From: Nitrosomonadaceae bacterium
GTDB lineage: Bacteria; Pseudomonadota; Gammaproteobacteria; Burkholderiales; Nitrosomonadaceae
Length of the DNA stretch: 64,000 nucleotides
Reading direction: 5' to 3'
NCBI GenBank assembly: GCA_030646695.1
Contig: JAUSLF010000062.1
Location: 1 to 64,000, forward strand
Below the pieces are notes generated by a model. It ran no database searches, was not told where the DNA came from, and saw nothing but the letters and a program-made list of their open reading frames with translations. Positions 18,493 to 26,751 of this stretch are shown piece after piece. Each line of letters opens with the position of its first letter. Position 1 is the first letter of the stretch. The translations under genes and the position numbers were made by a program.

Positions 18493-19486
18493 GCTCAAAG
18501 ATAATCCAGGTATTGAGGACATACAGCAGGAACAGACCCAGGCTGACCCATGTGAGTCCCAACACGGCGCGTCCTTGTGGACGGAAAACAAGACCGACGA
18601 TCACCAGGGCATTCATCGTGACGGCGGTGAATGCGGTGAAGGCGTGGCTGGAATTAACATAAGCGAGCATGGGACCGTTGGCGTAAAACATGTCATCCAC
18701 TGCCAGGATAGCGATATTGAACAAATTGCTGCCCAGCAAATTAGCGATGGCCATGTCTATCGCACCGATGCGCAGCGCTGAAAGTGTCACTGCGATTTCC
18801 GGTGCGGAGGTTACCGCCGCCACCAGCAGGGTACCGACAAAGCTTTGTCCCCACCCCATCAACTCGGCGATGTCCTTGGCGATAAAGGGCAACCTGGAAC
18901 CCGCTGCTACCACCCCTGCTGCCGCCAGGGTGAAACCGGTTACGGCGCGGCGCAGGGTCACTTCCGGGTAGCGTTCGGCGGACGTAGCGGTATATTCGGC
19001 CAGCGTGCGGCGCTCATATTGATAGACAACACGCACCGCAACGAAATAGATCAACACGATGAAGGGCGAGTACAGTCCCACATGCCCCAGCGCCGGGCTC
19101 ATTCCCGCACGATCCAGTAGCAGGCTGGAGCCGGCGAAGGCGATCAGCAACGCACCCAATGCAGCCGACAGGATGTGCCCATGGGCGGCACGGCTATAAA
19201 TGGTTTCGCGCCGGTATAAGGCGTCCAGTATCACCAGAATGACGAGATTGAATACCACGCTGCCCAGCACGTCGCCGACGGCGATGTCCGGTGCGTCAGC
19301 GGCTGTAACGGCAGCAATTCCGGTCACCAGTTCTGGCAAAGAAGTAACAGTAGCCAACAGCATCAGGCCGATCAAGGACGCAGACAGGCCGGTTTTTTCG
19401 GCAATGATATCGCCGTAGCGGGAGAGGAAATAGCCAGCGTAGCCAATAATAACAAGGCAAAGCTGAAGTTGTAGCCAAAGTATCAT
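18482..19486 (-). CDS. CaCA-family Na+/Ca2+ (cation) exchanger
   Basis: A 334-residue inner-membrane antiporter with about ten helices and the two inverted alpha-repeats of the CaCA family. The first is LLATVTSLPELVTGIAAV with GDVLGSVVFNL; the second is LVAAVTSAPEIAVTLSAL with ANLLGSNLFNIAIL. The Pro-Glu pairs hold the ion-binding acids. The start at 19486 is taken from the first helix. It overlaps the P-ATPase gene by 11 bases, indicating coupled expression of two calcium exporters. Confidence 0.9.
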   Translation of the reverse strand: MILWLQLQLCLVIIGYAGYFLSRYGDIIAEKTGLSASLIGLMLLATVTSLPELVTGIAAVTAADAPDIAVGDVLGSVVFNLVILVILDALYRRETIYSRAAHGHILSAALGALLIAFAGSSLLLDRAGMSPALGHVGLYSPFIVLIYFVAVRVVYQYERRTLAEYTATSAERYPEVTLRRAVTGFTLAAAGVVAAGSRLPFIAKDIAELMGWGQSFVGTLLVAAVTSAPEIAVTLSALRIGAIDMAIANLLGSNLFNIAILAVDDMFYANGPMLAYVNSSHAFTAFTAVTMNALVIVGLVFRPQGRAVLGLTWVSLGLFLLYVLNTWIIFEHGY

Positions 19487-19499
19487 GTCAAGCGGCTCT

Positions 19500-19646
19500 C
19501 TACCGTTGCGGCAGTATTCCTGGCATGGTGTGGCCGACCTCAAGCAGAAACTGGTCGATGACACTGCCATGGAATAAATCGGCGATCTCGGAATTGCCCG
19601 GATCCGTGATCAGTTTCTCGACGGTTTGGTATAACCTGTTATTAAA
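19500..19646 (-). pseudogene. Possible remnant of the 3' end of a gene
   Basis: An open stretch of 48 codons without a start codon reads RLYQTVEKLITDPGNSEIA then DLFHGSVIDQFLLEVGH and ends PGILPQR. Its residue composition looks like true protein rather than a chance frame. An in-frame stop cuts it off upstream. It directly precedes the exchanger gene. The parent family is not recognised. Confidence 0.3.
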
Positions 19647-19649
19647 TTA

Positions 19650-20146
19650 GCAAGCAAGCCGGAGTGCACTGTTTCATGCTAACACTGTTCGCCACAGTTG
19701 TTCCAGAACCCTGCCGTTCACCACATGCAAGCGTATGTTGAGCATCGCACTTGGTGCGCCGCACAACATTACCAGCATAGTCCATGTTTCACTCCAGATT
19801 ACCTTCATCGGGACAAACAAAGGATGGTGGGCACTGCAATTCCGGGCTATAACAACAAGCAGGTATCTTCGTCGCATGCGGAACGGAGTTGCGTTGCTGG
19901 TAAGCGGGTTCCTGTGCTTGTTCGGGTGGGAACAGGCTAATTGCCGCTACGTTCTGGGCGCGATTGGGTGCTCATTGAAGTCCAAGTATTGTTTACTTGT
20001 GCTCCGATGATGCCGAATCTGTTTGGCACGAATATCTTTGATATTATGGTGTAGATACGGATTGCTGCATTTAGCGCGTTGTTGTTTGCTATTAATCCCA
20101 ATATTGCTCCGGGCGATTGTAAAAGAACTACAACAGGAGATCGATC
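19650..20146. other. ~500 bp intergenic region, no gene recognised
   Basis: Between the divergent exchanger and universal stress protein genes there is no reading frame with family similarity. Short frames on both strands look random. The region must hold the promoter of the first universal stress protein gene. An AGGAG binding site is seen at its right end, before the ATG at 20147. Confidence 0.5.
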
Positions 20147-21052
20147 ATGCTCACAATGAAGCGGATAGCAGTAGGCACCGACCTGTCCTGGTATGCGAGC
20201 CGGGCCGAAACCCGGGCTGCCATGCTGGCGGACGAACTGGGCAGCGTAGAGCTGGACGTGGTGCATGTCATCGGCAGCCTGGTGCTGGAATCGCTGCGCC
20301 TGCTTACCCAGCCCCCTGCGCAGACCGAGCGGCGGCTGATTGATTCGGCCAAGGAGCAGATCGCTAAACTGTCGCACGAGCTTGCCGAAAAGCACCACAT
20401 TCCGGTTACGCCTGTCATCGAAGTTGGCCGCGCCCACAGCGAGATCGTGCGTCATGCCGAGGCCATCGATGCCGGTCTGGTGGTGCTGGGGGCTCACGGT
20501 GGCAGTTTTGTGCGCGAATTATTTCTTGGTTCTACTGCCGAGAAAGTGCTGCGAAAACTGTCTCGTCCGGTTCTGATAGTCAAGCGCGAGCCGCAGGCGC
20601 CGTACCAACGGATACTGGTACCGATCGATTTCTCTGAACCTTCCCGCCAGGCGATGGAGCTTGCCCTGCGCATCGCCCCGCGCGCGCATATCACTGTGCT
20701 GCACGCGTTCGAGGTGCCGTACGAGGCCAAGCTGCGCTTTTCCGGCGCGAGCGATGAAACGATTCAGGCCTATCGCGCCGAGGTGCAGGCACAGGCAGAT
20801 CAGGCAATGCAGCAATTCATCTCTACCTTGGGGGCCACTGCCAGCCCATTGTTCTGTATTGTAGAATTCGGCCCTGCGTCTGCTGTAATCCGGGGAAAAG
20901 CGGAAGTGCTTGAACCCGATTTGATTGTCATGGGTAAACACGGACAGTCCGGGTGGGAAGATATGCTGCTCGGCAGTGTAACCAAGCAAGTGATTCTGGA
21001 TGCCAGTTGTGACGTACTGGTGGTCAGCGAGGACGACTTGAAAGCGGTCTGA
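20147..21052 (+). CDS. Tandem-domain universal stress protein (UspA family)
   Basis: 301 residues form two Usp domains. Each has the ATP-binding glycine pattern: VVLGAHGGSFVRELFLGST in the first and VMGKHGQSGWEDMLLGSV in the second. Each starts with the typical beta strand (KRIAVGTDLS; QRILVPIDFSEPS). Tandem Usps bind ATP and act in persistence under starvation or respiratory stress. CAGGAG six to eight bases upstream supports the start. The acyl-CoA ligase gene begins two bases after its stop, so the two form an operon. Confidence 0.92.
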   Translation: MLTMKRIAVGTDLSWYASRAETRAAMLADELGSVELDVVHVIGSLVLESLRLLTQPPAQTERRLIDSAKEQIAKLSHELAEKHHIPVTPVIEVGRAHSEIVRHAEAIDAGLVVLGAHGGSFVRELFLGSTAEKVLRKLSRPVLIVKREPQAPYQRILVPIDFSEPSRQAMELALRIAPRAHITVLHAFEVPYEAKLRFSGASDETIQAYRAEVQAQADQAMQQFISTLGATASPLFCIVEFGPASAVIRGKAEVLEPDLIVMGKHGQSGWEDMLLGSVTKQVILDASCDVLVVSEDDLKAV

Positions 21053-21054
21053 TC

Positions 21055-22938
21055 ATGCGGCCTGAAAGCAGCTTGCAATCGGACATTATCCAGGGCAAAG
21101 CGGCGGGCACGCTGCCTGGACTGTTTGCTATACGCATCAAGCGAACTCCGGAGTCTCCAGCCTACAGACAGTTTGATACCGCTAGCGGAGTCTGGCGAAG
21201 TTATACTTGGCAGGAAATGGGTATGCTGGTGGTGTGCTGGAAGCTTGCCCTGGCACGTGAAAACTTCGCACCAGGCGATCGAGTGGCGATCCTGCTGCAC
21301 AATTCCGTGGAATGGGTATGCTTCGATCAGGCCGCGCTGTCCTTAGGGCTGGTGGTGGTGCCCCTTTACCCCTCCGACACCCCCGGCAACATCGCATATA
21401 TCCTGGCGGACTCAGGTGCCCGCTTGCTGTTGGTGGGAACACAGGGGCGTTGGGAAACCTTGTCCCCGCTGTGCGCCAGCCTGACCGGGCTGAGCAAGGT
21501 ACTGTGCCTGCGCTGCCCGGCGGGGGGCACGGGTAAGGCGAATAGGGAGATAGTGCTGGAAGGCGTGGAAGACTGGCTGGCACGGACCGACCAGTCCGCC
21601 GGACCCGACGTGAACCAGGCCGGTGCTGACGAATACTATTGCACTGATCCCCGGGCACTAGCCACCCTGGTCTACACTTCCGGTACTACCGGACGGCCCA
21701 AAGGGGTGATGCTCTCCCACTACAATATTCTGTGGAATGCGGAGGCAGTGCTTAAGGCAATACCCGGCTACCGGGAAGACGTTTATCTCTCCTTTCTGCC
21801 GCTTTCGCACGCCTTCGAGCGCACTGTCGGCTACTATGTGCCAATCATGGCGGGCAGCAGCGTGGCCTATGCGCGTTCGCTCAAGAACCTGGCAGAGGAT
21901 TTGACCATCGTCCGCCCCAGCGTGCTGATCGCAGTACCGCAGATTTTTGAAAGCGTCCATACCGGAGTGCGCCAGCAGTTACAGGAAAAAAGCCCGCTCG
22001 CCAGGCTGCTGTTCGACTGGACGGTAGCCATTGGCTGGCAGCGCTTTGCCGCCATGCAGGGCCGGTATTCACAGCCTTCTTGGTGGCAGCGCCTGGCCTG
22101 GCCGGTACTGCGCCGGTTGGTGGCGGACAGGGTTCTGGCGCGTCTCGGTGGCCGGCTGCGTCTCGCGGTGAGCGGCGGGAGTCCGCTCTACGGCGAGATT
22201 TCTCGCTGTTTCATTGGCTTGGGGTTGCCGCTGGTGCAAGGCTACGGACTGACTGAAGCTGCCCCGGTGCTGACCGCCAACCACCTGGAGGACAACATTC
22301 CGGATTCGGTCGGTACGGCGCTGCCGGGGGTGGAAATCCGCATCGGCGACGCTGACGAGCTGCTGGCGCGCAGCCCCGGCACCATGCTCGGTTACTGGAA
22401 CAGGCCGGAAGCCACCCGTGCGGCGATTGACCCCGACGGCTGGCTGCACACCGGCGATCAGGCGCGCATCACGGACGGCCATGTGTTCATCTGCGGCCGC
22501 CTCAAGGAAATTCTGGTGACATCCAGCGGGGAAAAAGTCCCACCCGCCGATCTGGAGATGGCTATCGTCCAGGAACCGCTGTTCGACCAGGCGATGGTGG
22601 TGGGTGAAGGCAGACCCTGCCTGGCCACGCTCCTAGTGCTGAACCGGTGTGAATGGGAGAAACTCGCAAGCAGCATTGGTCTTGAGGTAGCTGCAGCCGA
22701 ATCCCTAACGCATCCGGCCGCGCAGACTGCCGTCTTAGCCAGGATCAAGACTGCCCTGCGCGGCTTTCCCAGGTATGCACGGGTGCGCGCCGTGTATCTG
22801 ACCCTGGAACCGTGGAGCGTCGAAAACGGCCTTATTACACCCACCATGAAACTGAAACGTTCAGCTATAGAACAGCGTTTCGCAGAGGAAATTATCCAGC
22901 TATACGTGGGATTGAGATCACCTGACCTTTGCCTCTGA
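21055..22938 (+). CDS. AMP-forming long-chain acyl-CoA ligase-like enzyme
   Basis: A 627-residue ANL-superfamily enzyme that activates a carboxylic acid with ATP and then CoA. Motifs: the P-loop YTSGTTGRPKGVMLSH, GYGLTEAAPVL, WLHTGDQARI, the hinge GRLKEILVTSSG and a conserved C-terminal domain. Overall shape and length fit FadD15/long-chain ligases. The usual C-terminal catalytic Lys probably lies in NGLITPTMKLKR. It is embedded between two universal stress protein genes, which suggests a stress-linked role in lipid turnover; the substrate is unknown. Confidence 0.87.
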   Translation: MRPESSLQSDIIQGKAAGTLPGLFAIRIKRTPESPAYRQFDTASGVWRSYTWQEMGMLVVCWKLALARENFAPGDRVAILLHNSVEWVCFDQAALSLGLVVVPLYPSDTPGNIAYILADSGARLLLVGTQGRWETLSPLCASLTGLSKVLCLRCPAGGTGKANREIVLEGVEDWLARTDQSAGPDVNQAGADEYYCTDPRALATLVYTSGTTGRPKGVMLSHYNILWNAEAVLKAIPGYREDVYLSFLPLSHAFERTVGYYVPIMAGSSVAYARSLKNLAEDLTIVRPSVLIAVPQIFESVHTGVRQQLQEKSPLARLLFDWTVAIGWQRFAAMQGRYSQPSWWQRLAWPVLRRLVADRVLARLGGRLRLAVSGGSPLYGEISRCFIGLGLPLVQGYGLTEAAPVLTANHLEDNIPDSVGTALPGVEIRIGDADELLARSPGTMLGYWNRPEATRAAIDPDGWLHTGDQARITDGHVFICGRLKEILVTSSGEKVPPADLEMAIVQEPLFDQAMVVGEGRPCLATLLVLNRCEWEKLASSIGLEVAAAESLTHPAAQTAVLARIKTALRGFPRYARVRAVYLTLEPWSVENGLITPTMKLKRSAIEQRFAEEIIQLYVGLRSPDLCL

Positions 22939-23086
22939 AGGAACTTCCTCATGCAATGAGCAGGATCGCTCAATGCTACTATCCTTGGTGAAGTCACAGT
23001 GTTGAGAATATAGACCAGCTTGATGCAACATACCTTGGAAAAACTTGGTTTTCTAAATAGCGTCTTGTTATGAGGAAACATATATT

Positions 23087-24001
23087 ATGGAAAAAATTCA
23101 ACGCATTCTAGCCACCACGGATTTTTCGTCACGCGCCAATCGAGCGGTGCAACGCGCCGTACGCCTGGCGGTGGAGCATGGCGCGGAATTGCATTTATTG
23201 CATGTGCTGCCTATTCTTCCGCTCGAAGCCTTCAAGCGCTTGGTGGTCGATACCCCATTGGAAACAGAGCAGCTGCTATACAACCGGATTAATTCAATGT
23301 TGCAAAGGTTGGCGGAAGCATTGGCCAAGAGTGGCATGGTCGTCAAGCATCACGTTGCGATTGGCAGGGCTCACGTTGAGATCAATCGCTATGCGGAATT
23401 TCATCACGCCGACCTGATTGTGATTGGCGATCAGGGTGAAAACTTTGTTCAAGAGCTTTTTCTCGGCACTACCGTGTCCAAAACACTACGTAAGGGGCAA
23501 CGTCCGCTGCTGATCGTAAAACAGGAACCGATGGATCAATATAGACGTGTGCTGGTGCCAGTGGATTTCTCACAACCCTCCAGACTGGCGCTGCATATGG
23601 CATTGAAAGTTGCACCGCAAACACCGATTCAAGTGCTGCACGTGGCCGAAATGCCGTTCAGAGATAAAATGTGGTGGCAGGCTGACTTAAGCGAGGAAAC
23701 GGTTGAACGCTGCCGTACCAGGGTGATTGGTGATGCCCATCACGCCATGGAGGAAATTATCGCCGACTGTGCGCCTGGCGATACTCGCGTGACTTCCAGC
23801 ATCGAGCATGGCTATCCGCCCGCTGTGATTCGGGATAAAGCACAGTCTCTCGACGCTGACCTGATCGTCATCGGTAAGCGCGGAGAAACGGAACTGGACG
23901 AAGCGCTGTTCGGTTCTGTTACCAAGCATGTTCTCTACGAGACTGTATGCGACGTGCTGGTGGTCAGTCCAGAAAAACAGCCAGTGAAGCCAATACCGTA
24001 G
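23087..24001 (+). CDS. Tandem-domain universal stress protein (UspA family)
   Basis: A second 304-residue tandem Usp, parallel in design to the one at 20147. The domains start QRILATTDFSSRANRA and RRVLVPVDFSQPS. Nucleotide-binding segments are VIGDQGENFVQELFLGTT and VIGKRGETELDEALFGSV. The two proteins share clear similarity along their lengths and probably arose by duplication on either side of the ligase gene. GAGGAA lies about ten bases before the ATG. A 148-bp gap separates it from the ligase, so it may have its own promoter. Confidence 0.92.
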   Translation: MEKIQRILATTDFSSRANRAVQRAVRLAVEHGAELHLLHVLPILPLEAFKRLVVDTPLETEQLLYNRINSMLQRLAEALAKSGMVVKHHVAIGRAHVEINRYAEFHHADLIVIGDQGENFVQELFLGTTVSKTLRKGQRPLLIVKQEPMDQYRRVLVPVDFSQPSRLALHMALKVAPQTPIQVLHVAEMPFRDKMWWQADLSEETVERCRTRVIGDAHHAMEEIIADCAPGDTRVTSSIEHGYPPAVIRDKAQSLDADLIVIGKRGETELDEALFGSVTKHVLYETVCDVLVVSPEKQPVKPIP

Positions 24002-24128
24002 TTTGTACGGTGTTGCGTGACAGGCATGATGCCGCCCTGGATAAAGTCCATCAAAGTATCGTCAACGTCCAGGTAGCCAAACTTTCCGGGTTCCCATCCA
24101 GAAATGCCGACTTGACGATCACAATACT

Positions 24129-24165
24129 CTTGACCACCAGGATCGGCAGGATGTAATGTTCGCCC
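24129..24165 (+). repeat. 37-bp repeat, copy 1
   Basis: CTTGACCACCAGGATCGGCA followed by GGATGTAATGTTCGCCC differs at only three positions from 28849-28885. It lies 62 bp before the cytochrome start. Read on the minus strand it encodes GEHYILPILVVK inside an open stretch, so it may be a relic of a protein-coding sequence. A regulatory role is an alternative. Confidence 0.5.
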
Positions 24166-24227
24166 TCGGTGGATTGTAGAGTAACTTTCGAATTCGTATT
24201 CTTGGGAAAATGAACTGGAGCGTAAAA

Positions 24228-24536
24228 ATGAAACAAGTAACTTTATTATTAGCAGCTATTGCAGTGGTAGGTTTGGTTGGCTGCTCCAAAACCGATAATT
24301 ACACGCCGGCGGCAACTGCCAGCGGGGAAGACATATTCAACCTGAATTGCACCAAATGCCATAAGCCAAATACCGATGGTAGCGTGATGGTGTTGAACGC
24401 TGCGGTGGCAAATAAAGACGCCATTATCAAGAAAGTACAGACAGGCAGCATGTCCATGGCTTCCTTCCCTAATATCACGGGCGAACCGGCGAACCGTCTG
24501 GCAGAATACGTACTGGCAAACAGCAAGACCAAGTAG
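24228..24536 (+). CDS. Monoheme cytochrome c lipoprotein
   Basis: A 102-residue class I cytochrome c. The signal sequence ends in lipobox LVGCS (Cys19), so the protein is membrane-anchored in the periplasm. The heme site is CTKCH (41-45), and Met75 or Met77 in TGSMSMASFPN is the likely sixth ligand. It probably shuttles electrons near the terminal respiratory chain. The ATG at 24228 is chosen over 24210 because GGAG lies seven bases before it. A hairpin just downstream suggests a single-gene transcript. Confidence 0.9.
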   Translation: MKQVTLLLAAIAVVGLVGCSKTDNYTPAATASGEDIFNLNCTKCHKPNTDGSVMVLNAAVANKDAIIKKVQTGSMSMASFPNITGEPANRLAEYVLANSKTK

Positions 24537-24557
24537 CCTGCTGGTCAAGCACAAGTG

Positions 24558-24585
24558 CCCGTAGTGCAGAGATTGTCACTACGGG
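24558..24585 (+). terminator. Hairpin terminator after cytochrome gene
   Basis: CCCGTAGTG and CACTACGGG form a perfect 9-bp stem with a 10-base loop, followed by TGTTTC. It lies 22 bp after the cytochrome stop. The tail is only weakly T-rich, so it may be a weak or bidirectional terminator shared with the convergent gene at 24646. Confidence 0.6.
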
Positions 24586-24645
24586 TGTTTCGGCATCGCC
24601 CATGCTGAAACTGGCATGAACGAACAGCCTGTTACCGGCTTGCCG

Positions 24646-24885
24646 CTACGATTTCGGTTTTCTGCCGGGGGATAGTGGTGGAATATATCCCGCCACCCGA
24701 TAGAGCATACCCTCGCTTTTCTTGCCCTTCTCAAACCGGATCGAGTGGCACATGATCAGCTCACCGCTGGCGGTCAGGCTTGATACATCAAGGCGCACTT
24801 TCGCCAGTGGGATGCCTGTGTCATTAGCGATCTCCGAGTCGAGCCGTTCACCGTGTTGTTTCAGGTATTGCAGAATTTCATGCAA
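24646..24885 (-). CDS. Small winged-helix-like DNA-binding protein
   Basis: A 79-residue protein. The pattern MHEILQYLKQHGERLDSEIA, GIPLAKVRLDVSSLTASGEL and then SIRFEKGKKSEGMLYRVAGY reads as a helix-turn-helix followed by a beta wing. That fits a small winged-helix regulator. No ligand domain is present, and the target is unknown. The tail RKPKS is basic. Confidence 0.55.
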   Translation of the reverse strand: MHEILQYLKQHGERLDSEIANDTGIPLAKVRLDVSSLTASGELIMCHSIRFEKGKKSEGMLYRVAGYIPPLSPGRKPKS

Positions 24886-25043
24886 AGAAAATACTCCTCA
24901 TAAAGCGCTGTTGAATATAAAAAAGGAAGTTTATCGGGCTGAGCCGACGCGCCATGGCACCATTTTACCAGAAGCAGCGGCGAAATTACGCCTCCAGTGA
25001 ATCTGGCGTATCTGGCACCAAGAAGCGATACTCCCGCCGCGTG

Positions 25044-25427
25044 CTACCTGGCGCCGGCTTTCTTGAGCAGTTGCACCACCTCTTTGTGGCCATTCTGCGT
25101 CGCCGCAATCAGCGGTGTGTCGCCATTGCGGGTTTTGATGTTTACATTGGCCTTGGCTGCGAGCAATGCCTGCACTATCTCCCGGTGACCATTTTGTGAT
25201 GCCACCATCAGCGCGGTGATGCCACGGCCCGCATCGTCGTTCACATCGGCCTTGGCTGCGAGCAGCGCCTTGACCCGGGAAAGATCACCCCTCCCGGCCG
25301 CGTTGATGAGAGGGTGATCTCCTCCCGAGTGAGCCCACGTGCTTGCTGGAACGCAGCATAAAGCTAGCAGCATCCCCATTACATGCAAGTGTTTCTGTAA
25401 CCAGATCACCTCAATTATCCCTCTCAT
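25044..25427 (-). CDS. Exported ankyrin-repeat protein
   Basis: 127 residues: an N-terminal hydrophobic export signal (VMGMLLALCCVPASTWAHS), then about three ankyrin repeats. These read HPLINAAGRGDLSRVKALL, GITALMVASQNGHREIVQAL and GDTPLIAATQNGHKEVVQLL. Ankyrin repeats bind other proteins; here the site is probably periplasmic. The start is uncertain: the first Met is at 25427, but the Met at residue 17 gives a shorter signal peptide. It lies downstream of the hcnC-like gene on the same strand, after a 128-bp gap. Confidence 0.75.
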   Translation of the reverse strand: MRGIIEVIWLQKHLHVMGMLLALCCVPASTWAHSGGDHPLINAAGRGDLSRVKALLAAKADVNDDAGRGITALMVASQNGHREIVQALLAAKANVNIKTRNGDTPLIAATQNGHKEVVQLLKKAGAR

Positions 25428-25555
25428 GAATCCGTGTCTCTCGTTTCCCCCGGTAAGAGGAAAGACAGAAAATTCAACTGCACGGCCCGAAGTATCCTCG
25501 GCGGCGGCGCCTCAGTCAAACGTAAATTTGGAGAGTCTGCACCAGCTTGCCTTGC

Positions 25556-26746
25556 TTATGCCGTAAGAAATTGGAACCGGTGTGCCAGGAATGGTTCAAT
25601 CGGAAACTCCGGCGTCTGTCCCAGCACGCTCGCTGCGACAACTTCGCCGGTGAGCGGCGCTGCCACGATCCCGGTGCGGAAGCCGCCGGTGGCGTGGAAG
25701 AAATTTTCAAGTTCCGCAGCGGGTCCGAGGATCGGTAGTTCATCGGGCGTGCCGGGACGAAGCCCCGCCCACGCGCGCTTGAGCGTCACATTGCGCAAAG
25801 CGGGTACGGCACGGATCGCGCCGGCTGCCAGGCTGCACATGTCCTCGTAGCGGACTTCGGTATTGAAATCACAGTATTCCGTGGTGCTGCCGATGATGAC
25901 CTCGCCGTGTGCTTTCTGCAGGATATAGCAGTCGCGCGTGCTCAGGTTCGACCGTAGCGTCCCTGGCCGTAGCGCCTCAGTGCAGATAATTTGTCCGCGC
26001 ACCGGCTGGATCGGGATTTCGATGCTGGCGAGCCGGGCAATCTGGGCGCCCCAGGCACCGGCCGCATTGACTACTGCGCCGCACGCAATGGTGCCCTTGT
26101 CCGACTCGACTGCGACAACGCGTCCGTTGCTGCAGCGGAATGCACGCACGCGCGCCTCGGCAATGAAGCGCGCGCCCTTCGCGCAGGCCCCGCGCTTGAG
26201 TGCCTCGGTCAGCAGCATCGGATTCACCTGATTATCACCGGGGAAATGAATTGCACTGCGCAGGTCGTGAGTGATCAACGGCTCCCTGTTATGGACGTGC
26301 TGTGGCGTCCACCGCTCCACCTGTCCGTGATCGCTGCCCGCCCATTCGACGATGCGACTGGCATGGCGCTCCTGTTCATCGTCATAGACCAGATACAACA
26401 GCCCGGTTGCCGATTCGGCTTCGATATCGATTCCGCAAAGTGTCCGCAGTTCGGCCGCGAGCGATGGGAACCGCAGATTGCTTGCCCACAGAAAATCCAT
26501 GAACGTGCGTGGCAACGGCGCCGGTCCGTCGCCGACACCCTTTTGCGCAGTATGCAGGATCACGCCGCAGCCGAGGCCCAGCGATTCGCCCAGCGACCAG
26601 AGTCCGCCAGCCGAGGCGGAGGTCGCGCGACCGGGAGTTGAGGCATCAAGCAGTGTGACCGAGGCGCCGCGCCGGGCCAGCGCAAAGGCGACGCTCGACC
26701 CGATCGCGCCGCCGCCAATGACAACTACATCCGCAGTGCTGGTCAT
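25556..26746 (-). CDS. hcnC: HcnC-like FAD-dependent amino-acid oxidoreductase (DAO family)
   Basis: A 396-residue flavoprotein with the N-terminal FAD site VVVIGGGAIGSSVAFALARR and DAO-family segments (AGLRPGTPDELPILGP near the C-terminus). In HCN synthase, HcnC with HcnB and HcnA oxidises glycine to HCN and CO2, passing electrons to the respiratory chain; the enzyme is membrane-associated. The start at 26746 lies 5 bp after the hcnB-like stop. Gene order and sizes fit hcnABC, but opine oxidase and D-hydroxyproline dehydrogenase use the same three-part plan, so the substrate needs proof. Confidence 0.7.
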   Translation of the reverse strand: MTSTADVVVIGGGAIGSSVAFALARRGASVTLLDASTPGRATSASAGGLWSLGESLGLGCGVILHTAQKGVGDGPAPLPRTFMDFLWASNLRFPSLAAELRTLCGIDIEAESATGLLYLVYDDEQERHASRIVEWAGSDHGQVERWTPQHVHNREPLITHDLRSAIHFPGDNQVNPMLLTEALKRGACAKGARFIAEARVRAFRCSNGRVVAVESDKGTIACGAVVNAAGAWGAQIARLASIEIPIQPVRGQIICTEALRPGTLRSNLSTRDCYILQKAHGEVIIGSTTEYCDFNTEVRYEDMCSLAAGAIRAVPALRNVTLKRAWAGLRPGTPDELPILGPAAELENFFHATGGFRTGIVAAPLTGEVVAASVLGQTPEFPIEPFLAHRFQFLTA

Positions 26747-26751
26747 CGCTG

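Noticed and set aside
17483-18781. 432-codon plus-strand open frame opposite the P-ATPase and exchanger genes
   Set aside because: It is Ser/Thr/Ala-rich with no domain, and lies entirely antisense to two well-supported genes.
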